A DNA stretch of 64,000 bases from contig CM065653.1 of assembly GCA_033220425.1 (NCBI GenBank), forward strand, positions 806,001 to 870,000, written 5' to 3'. A model generated the notes under the pieces. The model had not been told where the DNA came from and did no database searches. It was given only the letters and a program-made list of their open reading frames with translations. Source of the stretch: Lepraria neglecta (taxonomy: Eukaryota; Ascomycota; Lecanoromycetes; Lecanorales; Stereocaulaceae). The position numbers were made by a program, and so were the translations under genes. Of the stretch, positions 1 through 11,142 are shown piece after piece (within the stretch, counting starts at the first letter, position 1; the number at the start of each line of letters is the position of its first letter).

Positions 1-190
1 ATGAGTTATTGAATGTGATGTACTCCGTGCTATCTTATGCTACGCAACCCTCAACTTTCCAATTATTGCCGGATTTCCCAAACGCCGGCAAGCTCATGCA
101 TGCATATATCAGGTGACCATCCGTAACGAAGGTGAATACGAAAAGCAATGTACAACCACACCGCATTATGTACATCAATCGATCACAGAT

Positions 191-1637
191 CTAGAAGTCC
201 TCATCAAAAGCAAAGTTCCCACCATTCACGTTCTTCTTCTCTACTTCACCCTCAACGGCCTCTTTCTTCTGCGTGCTTGCCATGACACCAGCCTTCTGGT
301 AATCACCAACGCGCTTCTCGAAGAAGTTGGTCTTGCCGGCCAGTGAGATGGACTCCATGAAGTCAAATGGGTTGGTAGCTTTGTAGTGTTTCTCGTTTCC
401 GAGAGTGAGCAGTAGGCGGTCGGCGACGAACTCAATGTACTGCTTCATCAGCGTCGCGTTCATGCCCAACAACGCGCAAGGAAGCGCTTCTGTGAGGAAT
501 TCTTGCTCGATGGTGACGGCTTCGGTGATGACATCTTGGACGGCTTGTTTGCTTGGGCGGTTGTTGAGGTGGGAGAAGAGCAGGCAGGCGAAATCGGTGT
601 GCATGCCCTCGTCGCGTGAGATCAACTCGTTGGAGAAGGTGAGGCCGGGCATGAGACCGCGCTTCTTGAGCCAGAAGATGGAGGCGAAGGAGCCGCTGAA
701 GAAGATGCCTTCGACAGCGGCGAAGGCGACGAGGCGTTGGGCGAAGGTGGAGTTTTTGTCGGCAATCCACTTGAGGGCCCAGTCGGCTTTCTTGCGGATG
801 CAGGGGACTGTGACGCGTTAATATGGTGGTACTCAAGTCAATAGATGGGAAAGAGCTTACTGGTATCAATGGCGTCGAATAGATATGTCCGTTGCTTCTG
901 CTCCTTGATGTATGTGTCGATGAGAAGGGAATATGTCTCGGAGTGGATGTTCTCCATCATGATCTGGAAACCGTAGAAACAACGGGCCTCAGGTATTTGC
1001 ACTTCACCGCTGAAACGCTCGACAAGGTTCTCGTTGACAATGCCGTCTGAGGCGGCGAAGAAGGCGAGGACGTGGGAGACGAAGTAGCGCTCGTCGTCGT
1101 TAAGTCGGTTGTTCCAGTCATGAAGATCTTTGGAGAGGTCGATCTCTTCGGCAGTCCAGAAAGAGGCTTCGGCCTTCTTGTACATTTGCCATATCTGTGG
1201 TGAGACAGTGTTAGCAGAAGAATGCCAAAAGCACTTTACGCGTGCCGCGTGAGGTAAACACGAACCTCATGGTACTTGATGGGAAAGAGCACGAAGCGGT
1301 GGGGGTTCTCCTGTAGTAGTGGCTCATCTACTTCCTCAGGCTTGATCATCGGTGCTACTGCTGCTTTCTCTTCCTTCTTAGCGTCGAATGCTTCGACGAG
1401 GGGCTTCTTGAGGTCAAGGTCGTCCATGATGGGTGCGGGAATTTCAATTGGGACGTTCTCTTTGCCGACAGCCCCGAAGTTGAGCTTCTTAGCAGGTGAG
1501 TTACCCATCTTGAGGTTCTGGATGCCAGAAGAGGCCTATAAGATGTGTATATTAGCGTTCGGTCGACAGCGACATCATGATGGTGGGGCGTGGCGATGGA
1601 GTCATACCTGCTTTGAAGGCGTGATCTGAGTTGCCAT
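191..1637 (-). CDS. rnr2: Ribonucleoside-diphosphate reductase small (R2) subunit
   Basis: The protein carries the di-iron/tyrosyl-radical cofactor that lets the R1 subunit reduce ribonucleotides to dNTPs. Four exons can be placed: 1608-1637, 1266-1535, 861-1194 and 191-807, all with GT-AG borders, giving 416 aa, normal for a fungal R2. Visible family features are [18 protein letters not shown] (radical Tyr and iron ligands), the segment [20 protein letters not shown], and the C-terminal NFAFDEDF tail that docks on R1. The start [10 protein letters not shown] is chosen because the first intron joins it cleanly to the conserved exon 2. Two MBF/E2F-like motifs lie 130-165 bp upstream of the ATG, which fits S-phase control. 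The family call is very secure; the far N-terminus slightly less so. Confidence 0.96.
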
Positions 1638-1768
1638 TTGGTGAAGATGTTTTCAGTAGAGAGTATGATAGAAGTCTGTAGTCGGGGCAGACAGAGAATA
1701 GTATGAGTGGTGGGTTGTAGAATGATTGGTAAAACAAAGACGTGAAGCGAAAGAAGATAATTGAAGTC

Positions 1769-1801
1769 TGGCGCGTTGTTTTCGTCACGAGATTTCGCGC
1801 C
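1769..1801. promoter_or_regulatory. MBF/E2F-like sites upstream of RNR2
   Basis: TGGCGCG at 1769-1775 and TTTCGCGCC at 1793-1801 lie 132-164 bp upstream of the RNR2 start. They match the core of MBF/E2F-type G1/S sites. RNR genes are classical MBF targets in yeasts; use of these sites here is inference. Confidence 0.4.
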
Positions 1802-3179
1802 AAGGCTAATTAGTTCTATGCAGGTACCGATTCCGAGGTTTTGCCAGTTAGCGTAGCTGCTAGGTCTGATTGAGTATGGCGTATTTGTCAAACCACTGAA
1901 GTGGACAAATAGTAGTGATAAGGTGAAGCAGGTCACTTTGCAAAGGAGTCAATTTTACATGATATCCCGAGCCCCTATATAAGAGCCAGTCTTTAGCATA
2001 CATCACTAATTATGACGCGCAGATTAACAGTCTACCAATCCCTGACGGCGTACCTTACGGCCGCAAAGGCAAAGGCGCGTACACTGTTTACCAACCTCGG
2101 GCTCCATCTCCTTGGGAGGGGCGCGTCCCGAGCTGCTGGGGCTTCACATCTAGGTGCTGAGGGTATTCCGGGCTATTGTGCGCGGCGGTCTTCCTGTCTT
2201 CACAATTGGGATAATCCTCTACCTTATTGCTCTGACATCGTACATATGTCCTTTGCAGCAACACACGTTGCACTTAGTGACGAAACTCGGAAGAGTACCT
2301 CTCAAGAGATGAAGATAAGAGGAAATAAGATCGCCGATGAAGTTCTACCTACTATGAACGGAATGAAAGTGATCTGCTTGTTCTTCACAACGACAACAGA
2401 ATTTGCCTCACGTTGCGGCATCGGAGAGATACGGTTGTCGATAGAGTTGAACTTTGCCTCGCATACCAAGGATATTCAAATGTAGGACAGAATGCGAGCG
2501 ACCCGTGACTCCATGTTGATGCATGTCTAAACACAAATTCATGCCAAAGGTTGTTGTATGCAGTAATGTCTTTTGCCGTGGGGCTGCGCAGACTTGGCGA
2601 GGCGTTTATCAATTCGCTGAGAGATAGGGAGTGACCGTGTTGGGAGGCGAATGCGGAGCTGGGAGTTCATTATTTGGAATCATCGCCTCCCAATCCGTTC
2701 ACATGCTGTCTCCGAGACGTACGCCTTGGCGAGAACAGTGCTCTAGACAGCGTTTGTCACCCATACTTTACTCCTTGTATTCGTACTTTGGTACAAGCTT
2801 TGCTCCCTGACGGCCTGCTCTTAGGACTTTTCTTTTAGCAAAAATTCTGCTCTCAGGCAACCCCTTGTCTCCCATATTCTGCTCCTGAGAATTGGCTTTG
2901 AGCTCTGTTTGATCACCGCTTTTGATGTAGGAGGAAAGGGTGCATGGTATTGCACAAACATACCGAGGTAGATGATTACCATTTGAATTTATTTTCGCAC
3001 CCCCATATTTGGGGAAGAAAGTGAAGGGTCTATAGATGAAGCACGGTTGGCTCTGACCACGTGGCCCAACCGCCTTGATGGATCTCATATCTCAAACGCC
3101 AGACCCTATGCATAATTGCCCGTTCCTCCGTGCCGATGCAGCCACAAAGTGAAATCTATAGGAATGCAAAAGTGTTACT
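1802..3179. other. Intergenic, no convincing gene
   Basis: This stretch holds the distal RNR2 promoter and the carrier gene's 3' side. A plus-strand open frame of 157 codons (2012-2485) starts 29 bp after TATATAAG (1976-1983). It resembles no family I know, is rich in Arg, Ala and Thr, and has no intron, so I do not call it a gene. A 106-codon minus frame (2768-3088) is equally unconvincing. Confidence 0.5.
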
Positions 3180-4335
3180 CTATATCTTCTCCTTAATCGT
3201 AGTCGGCAATACCCTATTCTCGACTTTCCTCATAAACTTATTCGTCTGCTCTGCCAAGCTCAGCGTCAAGATCGTGTGCGGCAAGATCCGCGCTAAATGC
3301 GCGAAGTAGCCTTTATAGATGGCCAGCAAGCCCTCCGTCTTGATGGTCTTGATCAGGCAGTCCAAAACGCCGTTGTAGAGGTTACCGGTTTGATTGTACA
3401 TCCGCGACATTATCGTATCTTTCGTAAACTCACCATCAGCAAATCCCACTTTTTCAGAGAGACGTAGACGTACCTGGCGGATGCATGACGCAACAAACGA
3501 CGAACCCACTCGCCGCACTACTGGCCAAATGCAGCGCCGGTCCATCCTCCATCCCCACGTGCTTGACCAACCTCCTCTTCGCGAAAAAGTACGTAGGCAA
3601 CTGGACGCTGCTTCCAAACCCCGTCCGCACCATCGCCGCTCCCACCCCGCGATATAACCCCCTAATGCCCTCAGTCCTATTGATTTTCCTTAATCCATCC
3701 ACTGCATTCTTGTATCCATGCTGAGTGCCGACAGGAAGGAAAGGGGAGTATGATTGCAAGCGGGTCTTGACGAGGAAGAAAGGAGAGCCAGCTGCGGCAC
3801 CGAGGACACCAGAGGCGGCGCCGGAGAAGATGTTCACGCCTAGAGATTGCACATTTGCGTCTTTGAAGATTGCTGTGGTTACGCCGTTGCGGAGGGGTTC
3901 GTAAAAACCGAGGCGGCAGCCGTTGAGGATCATTTGGTAGACGTACTATAAACTGCCTCAGTAACTGCCGAGCAAGGCATGAACCCGATGTGTAACATAC
4001 CGCTGCTCCAATACCTCGGAACAGTCCTTTCGGACCTTCATTTTTTAGGATGACGCTCACGCCGTGGAAGACTCCTCTGTATAACCGGGGCGCATCTTTT
4101 TTCGACTGGAGTTCCCCTTGTAGCTGCAAGCTGATTGATGTTCAGCTCAGCCGTGTTGCGTCTTTCGGAGCTCGTGCATATTTACCGGATTTTGACAGTC
4201 TCGAAAGGATGAGTGACGGTGACAGCTCCGCAAGCAGCTATACCTCCGGCGATGAATGCACTGTGATCGCGTCAGCTCTATTCAGCGCCCCATATGGCTC
4301 GTGTCTTTCAAGACGCACCCTGTAGTTGTGGACAT
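3180..4335 (-). CDS. oac1: Mitochondrial carrier, oxaloacetate/sulfate (Oac1-like)
   Basis: Six-helix SLC25 carrier of the inner mitochondrial membrane. Five exons join in frame: 4319-4335, 4186-4260, 4001-4130, 3474-3945, 3180-3418, for 310 aa (yeast Oac1 is 324 aa). Three repeats are seen: THPFETVKIRLQLQGEL near residues 20-35, a second around SPFFLVKTRLQ, and a third with the signature MHPPDTIMSRMYNQ built exactly across the last intron. YVYQMILNGCRLGFYEP and LPHTILTLSLAEQTNKF are typical of the Oac1 branch, hence the substrate call: oxaloacetate, sulfate and malonate in yeast. Other dicarboxylate carriers are a fallback. The tiny 17-nt first exon (MSTTTG) is the least certain part. Confidence 0.88.
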
Positions 4336-4671
4336 TGTTTGGTCGGCGGAGCTGGAGTAAATCGATCCTCGAGTGCGGGGATCTTCTTGAAGGGTTACTG
4401 AGTCTCTAGGGCACTTCGAAGGAAGATGCCATGTTCAATGCTATCGTAATGCCTTTGCTGCCATCACTGGTGGCAATTCAAGCCGGTCGCTGACTGTTGT
4501 GAATAATTCAGTAAGCTTCAAAAACGCTCTTAGCCGGTCGAAGTGAAGGCGCTATTTTAGCTCCCGGATCGATCATCTCTGAACCCTGCCCTGCAGGCTG
4601 CGGCAACTTAAACCAATGGAAGTGGGAACAACTTACGTCAAGGAAAGTACTTCAAGTCCTATGGACGCAAG

Positions 4672-5217
4672 CTATCGCCGATAAATCCAGGTGAGATTTA
4701 GCTTCAATTGACGCGGCTGCTTTGCTCTTTCTCCACGTTCCCTGGGACATAGCGAGCGGAAGACTGTGCATCTAGAGCGGCGAAAAGTGCATATTGAGAA
4801 GAGTTGTCCTTTGAATATGGCCACAGGACTCAAAAGTAAAGCAACAACAGTCTCTACATGATCATTCGTGACACTGTGGCTTGCTAAAGTTGTTTTTGCA
4901 TGAAGCCAACTCAAATGTCGTAAGATTTGTACACGAGTTCTCGCATTGGCATGATGAATGCGCTGGTGAATATGAGGATACAAATGCTGTCTTTTGAAAC
5001 GTCCATTTGAGAGGGTTCCTGATATGCTCGCACAGCTTTTCCCCATGTACGAGACCATAGACTCATGACATGTGCCCAAGTCTGCGCGTGAAGTGTCGTA
5101 GTGAAGTAGTGCCGTCACTTCCTTCTTCGGCGTAAGTCCAAGCAAGCAGTGTGACAATGCGATCTGAAGGCAGGCGCGTTCGCATGAACTTAACAGAACC
5201 TGCTCCATCCCCAACAT
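4672..5217 (-). CDS. Uncertain 181-codon open frame in a gene-free stretch
   Basis: The interval 4336-5312 between the carrier and the kinase-like gene contains one continuous minus-strand frame of 181 codons. The predicted product is basic and His/Arg-rich, with no signal peptide, membrane helix or motif I recognise. It could be a remnant of a longer gene or a chance frame. The rest of the interval shows no further coding signal. Confidence 0.2.
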   Translation of the reverse strand: MLGMEQVLLSSCERACLQIALSHCLLGLTPKKEVTALLHYDTSRADLGTCHESMVSYMGKSCASISGTLSNGRFKRQHLYPHIHQRIHHANARTRVQILRHLSWLHAKTTLASHSVTNDHVETVVALLLSPVAIFKGQLFSICTFRRSRCTVFRSLCPRERGERAKQPRQLKLNLTWIYRR

Positions 5218-5312
5218 AATTCTCTTCTTTCCACAACAATTTCTAGCTTCGAGACCTTTCAGAAGTTTATGACACCAGCGTTATAGTACATACCTAACGT
5301 CACATCCACACC

Positions 5313-6250
5313 ATGTTATCACCGCCGGCTTCCCCAGTCCCCAAAAGGTAAGTCTGCCCTCAGGTCATTCACATTCGCAAAGCTCACTGTTGTATAGCAC
5401 CGCGAAGGCAATCTCGCAATCCACTGTTCCCGCCCCAGGCGCAGCTGGAGGAGATGGCACATCCTCCTTCACGCACACCAAAGTCATAGTCCAGAAGAGC
5501 AAACGCTTTTACAACGCGTACACCTCTCACCCATTGTGGAATGCCATTGACGAGATCGAAACTTCGTTTCTTGATACAGATTTGTTCCCAATTCTCCTCT
5601 CCGAGTATTGCCCTCTGCCTCTGGCTGATGTCCTCCTGGCACCCGACCCAGTCCCGGACAGCTACTACGAAAAGAGATTCAAGCCATCAGATCAAGGAAG
5701 CCAGGCGGCGTTGCAAGAGATTGAGATGTGGGAGCGACTGCGAGGCCACCCAAATGACAGAATTGCTACATATCATGGCGTTGTCCTCGAAGAAGGTTAC
5801 GTCGTCGCTGTGTGTTTCCAGAAATATCCCCAGACTCTTGTGGAACGGCTCTATCACGGCAAGCGAGAATTCGATAACACAAGATTCCTCGATGAGATTC
5901 GAGAAGGCCTTGATCACCTGCACCATAAAAACCTGGTCCACAGTGATATCAACCCTTCCAACATCCTGATCAACAAGTATGATAAGGCAGTGATCATCGA
6001 CTTCGGCTCTTGCTGTGATGAATGGAAGGTGGGCTTCATGAGGAGAACTTACCTGTGGACGGACGAAACCTACGATCACTAATGCGCCACTATTCAGAAC
6101 GATTACTGTAGCCTGCACAAGATCCGATTCTGGATGATAGACCCTGCGCCGTTTCATTGGCACAGTCCTGAGGATAAGGCAAGGCATGAGCAACAAGCAC
6201 ATCACGGTCAGCTTGAGAGAAATGGAAAGGAGTGCTTTATTTGCAAGTGA
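5313..6250 (+). CDS. Protein-kinase-like protein; 3' part needs an intron or crosses a stop
   Basis: Exon 1 (5313-5347, MLSPPASPVPK) joins exon 2 (from 5398). The frame shows a kinase fold: a substrate-like lead region, GYVVAVCFQKYPQTLVERL (hinge region), HSDINPSNILI (catalytic loop, with HSD in place of HRD) and VIIDFGSC (DFG). The frame meets TAA at 6080-6082, but the same frame stays open and kinase-like beyond it (NDYCSLHKIRFWM) to TGA at 6248. Two readings are possible. A 69-nt GT-AG intron 6029-6097, with branch-like CTAAT at 6079-6083, removes the stop. Alternatively the stop is a real nonsense change, since RTYLWTDE just before it resembles the RTY-W-DE block of this fungal family. 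Substrate unknown. Confidence 0.6.
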
Positions 6251-6681
6251 AGATCAAGGTCTCACAGATGCTCGGCGCCAGATGATCACATATGGCCCCA
6301 GATCTTACTTTGACATGCAAGTGCTCCTCATCTGGAAGGGTGGCGAGATCAAGGATGTTATAGAAAGGGGTAACCGGTTTTGATGGAAGCAGTATCTCTT
6401 GGACTCAGTGGCCTACTCAGTCTGGGTCTTTAGTTTCTCCTTGAGCAGGGACTTTAATGTACTACAGCCTTCCAGCAAAGGAAGGCCGTTTAGGGCTTAG
6501 TGTTAGGGCTAGCATCAACTTTGTGCTATAAGATTCTCGTACTCAATTCGTGACACCCACAATGGCATAAAAACATCTGCGCGCTCCAAGTATAGACAAA
6601 CATTCACAGAAGGAGGGCTATGAGCCATGATGGCTACGTGCTCGTTCTCTCTCAGCGGCACTGATTGACCGGATCGCCATC
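6251..6681. other. Intergenic between kinase-like gene and Swd2
   Basis: The kinase-like gene's 3' flank and the Swd2 promoter. No further gene is seen. Short frames here have no family features. Confidence 0.5.
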
Positions 6682-7836
6682 ATGGCAGGACCACTCGTGG
6701 TTCCTCCTCCACCTCCAGGCGGACCATTACCCATGCAGAAGACCTCTGAGATAATAGGAACCCTACGACCAACCAAGGTATCTCGTGATCCAACCATTCT
6801 ACACATTCGCTGGTAACGCTAACGTCATCAGCAATTCAAACTCTCCAAACCCGAAGCCTCAGTCACATCCCTCGACTTCGACGACTCAGGCGAATTCTGC
6901 CTGGCAGCCTGCTCAGACAACTCTCTCCTCTTGTACAACGCCAAAGAAGGAAAACAAGTCAAGACTCTACTGTCTCAGAAATACGGCGCCCACCTCGCCC
7001 GCTTCACCCACCACCCCACCTCAATCCTCTACACAAGCACAAAAGAAGACGATTGCATACGCTACCTCTCCACCCACGACAATGCCTTCCTCCGCTACTT
7101 CCGTGGCCATACTGCCCCAGTTACGTCCCTCTCCCTCGATCCATCAGCGGATAGGTTCCTCTCCTGCTCAATCGACAACACAGTGCGCCTCTGGTCTCTC
7201 TCCTCCGCATCCCCACAAGCGCGTCTGAACCTCGCCACACCCTACCTCTCAGCCTACGACCCCTCAGCAACAGTCATAGCGATTGCCTCAGCAAGCACCC
7301 ACAGCGTCCTCCTCTACGACCTCCGCAACTACGACAAACCCCCCTTCGCAACCTTCGACATGCGCCCCTACCTCTCCGCCCAACAAAAAGCCCAAGCTAA
7401 ACCCGACTGGACGCGCCTCGAATTCTCCAACGACGGAAAATCACTCCTCCTCGCTTCGAACGCCTCGCAAGGCCATCTCCTCCTCGACGCATTTGACGGA
7501 TCCCTTCGCGCCTTTTGTGTTCGTACTACATCTCACCCTGCAAATCTACGAGCTGCGCCGGGGCAACAGGGACAGTTGGGACAAGGTGATGTGTGCTTTA
7601 GTGCTGATGGGAGATATTTGATTGGTGGTAGTGGTGGAGAAAGAGATGCGATTGTGTGGGATGCGCAGGGTCAGGTGGAGGTGGAGACGAAAGAGTTGCG
7701 GGCTATATGTGTTTTGCCTTGTAAGGGAAGGGCGAGCGTGGTGGAGTGGAATCCGAGGTATAATATGTGTGCGACTGCGGACAGAGAGGTTTTGTTCTGG
7801 TTGCCTGATGAGCATGTCGGGATGAAACCGCCTTGA
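6682..7836 (+). CDS. swd2: WD40 protein Swd2/WDR82, COMPASS and CPF subunit
   Basis: Seven-bladed WD40 propeller that serves histone H3K4 methylation (Set1/COMPASS) and, in yeast, the cleavage-polyadenylation factor. Exon 1 (6682-6777) has a Pro-rich start; exon 2 (6832-7836) follows an intron with a GCTAACG branch site. Product 366 aa. Family landmarks are FKLSKPEASVTSLDFDDSGE, the repeat HTAPVTSLSLDPSADRFLSC followed by DNTVRLWSL, VLLYDLRNY, and CATADREVLFWLPD at the end, as in other fungal Swd2 proteins. Length is close to the usual 330-370 aa. The N-terminal Pro-rich extension is a fungal trait. Confidence 0.9.
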
Positions 7837-8386
7837 TGGGGTCAGAACACTGAGAAAAAAAACCATTACATGGGAGAGGATAATGATCTCTGACGCCTGA
7901 TTCTTAAGGGAACTGGGGGAGCTGATATGGCCTTTCAGTACTATACCCCAGCTTTTTGAACGACATGCTAGGATTCTTAAGCATTCCATCAAGGAAACAT
8001 CTACGTAGCGATAGGTGTACTTTTTGAAACCACTCCTTCACATGCCGTCTGTTCGTTCGTCCTAGACAGGCAGTCTTCGGTCCTTTATATTCCACTCCTG
8101 AGACTCGTCTTTTAGCAAGGAACCGATATCCAGGTCTTTATACCCTGTATCCTGCTGAGGCCAGATCTTGGTTTCAGTGGACAAGTGAATCAGACGCAAG
8201 GCCATTGGAGCGTTTCGTGCATTCCATGGACAAAACCAATTATACCAAGCTAGTTATTTTTTCGTTTAGATGAGCATTCACATACAGCTTTCCATTCAGC
8301 ATTCTGTCGTATTGAGCTAATAGGCTGATAGCTTCAGTGAATTATTGACTTCTGTAAAAACCAAGACTTACTTCTCGATAGCTGCA
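7837..8386. other. Intergenic, nothing recognised
   Basis: 3' flank of Swd2 and of the unknown minus-strand ORF. No coding frame, repeat or RNA gene stands out. Confidence 0.5.
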
Positions 8387-8752
8387 CTAATGCAGCACCA
8401 TATCACGTTGCCGGCCAACACCAAAGTAATTCCTGTAAAGAATCTCATACCTACTCATCGGCTCGTAAAACGCAGTATACACACCATTCCTCTCAACCTT
8501 GGCCCCAAGCCCCATGGGAAGATAGACCCCAATATGTCCCTGCTTTCTACCCGTAGTCGTTTGCACTTTTGGGTTGATGTTTAGAATTGTTCCTAGCGGC
8601 CAGTGCTTTCGATAATCCGCTGCGTTAAAAGCGCGAAACGGCCCTTGGCCATGGCCGTAGATGAACTCCACAATATCCTCGAGAGACACAACGGCACCTC
8701 GTGCTATGACGCATGAGAGCCATGTGAGAGGCGTGGTGTAGTAGAAACTCAT
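8387..8752 (-). CDS. Hypothetical protein (downstream ORF of an overlapping pair)
   Basis: A 121-codon frame whose ATG overlaps the stop of the upstream ORF (8749-9309) as ATGA. The product is rich in aromatic residues (SFYYTTPLTWLSC, GHGQGPFRAFNAADYRKHW) and looks like real folded protein, but I recognise no family. In the other ORF's frame it lies immediately after a stop, so the two are probably parts of one gene separated by an indel or by an intron I could not place. Confidence 0.4.
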   Translation of the reverse strand: MSFYYTTPLTWLSCVIARGAVVSLEDIVEFIYGHGQGPFRAFNAADYRKHWPLGTILNINPKVQTTTGRKQGHIGVYLPMGLGAKVERNGVYTAFYEPMSRYEILYRNYFGVGRQRDMVLH

Positions 8753-9309
8753 GGGAAGTCAGCCGGATTGTTGAGTTCATGCCCAAATTCAAAAGAGCGT
8801 AGCAACGTCATCAACACTTTCCACACCTCCGGTTCGAGTTTGTCAAGATCGGTTAGCTCCTCCAGTGCGCTCTGCATGTCAATCATTTGGTTGGCACAGG
8901 GTTCCATGAATACTTCAAAGACAACAGCTTGTTTCTGTAGACGGGCGACCAGGGCTAGAAAGGCGCTGGTGGTGCACGAGCGATTTTTGTCTTGCATGGT
9001 TGCTAGGAGCGCAATTTCCTCGTTGACGACGAGAGCTTCGTCCATGCGCGATGTTTCAGCGTCGATTTGCGATTGGATGATGGGAAAGTAAGCGTCTGAG
9101 ATTGGGTCGGCTGGAGTGGCGGGAGAGGTGGCAGCATCAATGGTTCTAGGATCTAGAAGGGAAGGAGGGTTGGAACGGAGGGTGGGTGTGGACGTCATTG
9201 TTTTGGTCGGGCTGGGTTTGAGGAACGATGTTGCAGAGATGGGAGGGTGGCGTTTAGCATCTGAAAGTTTTTCTGAGAATGCTATACCAAGGCTCAGAAC
9301 CTTGTTCAA
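8749..9309 (-). CDS. Hypothetical protein (upstream ORF of an overlapping pair)
   Basis: A 186-codon frame. The N-terminal 75 residues are Ser/Pro/Thr-rich and probably disordered; the rest (from about DAYFPIIQSQIDAETSRMDEALVV) is predicted helical and acidic. The layout, a disordered head followed by a helical regulatory segment, resembles the C-terminal half of some Zn2Cys6 transcription factors. No cysteine cluster is present, so this stays a guess. It ends four bases inside the next ORF. Confidence 0.4.
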   Translation of the reverse strand: MNKVLSLGIAFSEKLSDAKRHPPISATSFLKPSPTKTMTSTPTLRSNPPSLLDPRTIDAATSPATPADPISDAYFPIIQSQIDAETSRMDEALVVNEEIALLATMQDKNRSCTTSAFLALVARLQKQAVVFEVFMEPCANQMIDMQSALEELTDLDKLEPEVWKVLMTLLRSFEFGHELNNPADFP

Positions 9310-10159
9310 AACTTGATTCTTCCAGTGGTCTTGAGCAGCGGGATTCAGAATCCACGCTCAAGATATTTTCAAACCCCTAAATTTTCTGAGCATCGGAGCA
9401 AGACGCTGCAAGCTTAGCGCCCGATCCCTCATCTGGTCCGGCCACGATGCTCAACAGCCCAACTTTCAAGACTCCATCAGGCTTAGTTTACTGCGATATA
9501 ATTGGAGAGGGGAGAGTTGCCTTCGACAACTGGTCCCCGCTTCCAACCTTACATTGACTTGGTAGAACCGTTACTTGCCCAGAGCGTTATCGTAGCCGAC
9601 ATGCGTTTCTCTCCTCGGCGGCTAGCACAATTGAATGTGCAATATAAAGTGATCCATCAGCTTCCGGAAGCCGCATTACACGTGTCGAGAGTCTAAGAAA
9701 TTCTTTGCACTCTGATCACAGTCCCGTCATTGCCTAGTGCATCTTCAAGTCATGCGCTCAGTCAAGCAGCGTCTTACTCTGTAGATGGCCATATGAGCCT
9801 CGTTGGAAGTCCTTGAGCCAACACAGGTACAGCCCAGCAAAAAGGGTAGGCTTGACAGCCGGACTTGGCGTGGTACGGCTTGAGAGGTAAATGGATGAAA
9901 AACATGCGATCTCGACATGGCCATGCCCCCTAAAAGTCCACAAAAGGCTCCTCCAGTGGATATCTTTTCAACGGTCCCCTCATCTCTGCGGTCCACATCC
10001 TCCTGAGTTCTGTCTCGGTGCGCTCGAAAGTCGGAAAGCTTGCGGTGATCTTTTTTCGGCTGCAGTGAGTCCTGCGCAGACGACGGAGATGACTGGCATT
10101 AGATAGATGCCTCTTGTCAAAAAAATATCAATCAGGCGTTTGTGTGGTGTGGCTTTGGA
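9310..10159. other. Intergenic, nothing recognised
   Basis: About 850 bp with only short overlapping frames on both strands (for example 9745-9996). No conserved motif, TIR or repeat was seen. Confidence 0.5.
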
Positions 10160-11142
10160 CTATTGATAGTTCTTGAACTCATGCTCAATGCTAATCTTGA
10201 ATGCGTAGTTGATACTGGCAGCAATAGCTCCAAGGTCCGCAGCATCGTCCGTCTCGCCGGGAAGGCCGATTCCCAAGCCCATAGCATGGGGCAGGATTCG
10301 AATGGGAGAGTGCATTGCAATTGATCGACGTCTTTCTTCAAGTAGCACTTCTTCATCACTTTTGGACGCAGACGTGTCGCTTAGTGTCAGTCCTTCCAAG
10401 GATTGTAGATTTCCTAGCTCATCACGTTGAGACCACTACCGACGAAGTAGGCTAGTCCGATGCTGAATGGAAGACGTTTAGTGGGGGAAACTTGAGCAAA
10501 GGTTTCTCGGTCTCGAGAAGCCTTTTATGCTTCTTTGCCTTGTTGGCCCAAAACCATCCGGCTACCAATCCCCACAAAGCCTCACTCGCTGTCAAGACGT
10601 CGGCTGTACTTTCTTTCCTACAAACTGTTTTTCTCTTGTGTATAGCAATGCTCCCTTTTAATGAGTTCAGGTCGGCGATACTCCACGCCAGCAAACGAAA
10701 GAGACGCTAGGATCCCAAAGGTCACTGTGGTGCCCTAGAGAGTTCTGCGCAAAGCACGTTCGATTACACTTCTGTCACTAGCAAGGCCTTTCGCAGATAT
10801 TCTGACAACATCAAAAACAAAGATGCAAGGCAAGGCTATATTTGGCAACCAAACAGCGTCACAGAGCTCCGCGAGAAAGCAGTTATGGTAACCTCTTGCA
10901 TGCGGATAATACCAAACCGGCTTCCGACCCTCAGGATCTGCCCATGGAACCACTCTTGGACCATACCATAGATTCACGTTGGGTAGAGGAGGCTTGGGCT
11001 TTAGTGAAGCTGCTGATGGCGATGAAACCTCCAGGTCTGCCAAACGACGCCTTCTCCGTAACTGTCTGTTTGAAAACAATAGTGAGCACATATCCGTCAG
11101 TGCAGTGGGAATACCGACTTTGGAAGCCATCGCCGGCGCCAC
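10160..11142 (-). pseudogene. Decayed gene of unknown function
   Basis: Three minus-strand pieces read in order. 10735-11142 (WYGPRVVPWADPEGRKPVWYY, then FDVVRISAKGLASDRSVIE) ends in TAG at 10735-10737, after which the same frame continues open with the hydrophobic VTFGILASLSFAGVEY. A middle stretch contains the helix-like PFSIGLAYFVGSGLNVMS in another frame. 10160-10399 is an acidic, Ser-rich tail (SDTSASKSDEEVLLEERRR). The TAG sits where a Trp (TGG) would keep the frame open. I do not recognise the family. The frame breaks could also be introns I failed to place. Confidence 0.4.

Noticed and set aside
2012-2485. 157-codon plus-strand frame just downstream of a TATATAAG box
   Set aside because: No family features, composition like translated noncoding DNA, and the TATA box leaves almost no leader. 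Kept only as a note in the intergenic entry.
6618-6806. Minus-strand frame over the Swd2 start
   Set aside because: Shadow of the Pro-rich first exon of Swd2; the plus strand is clearly the coding one.
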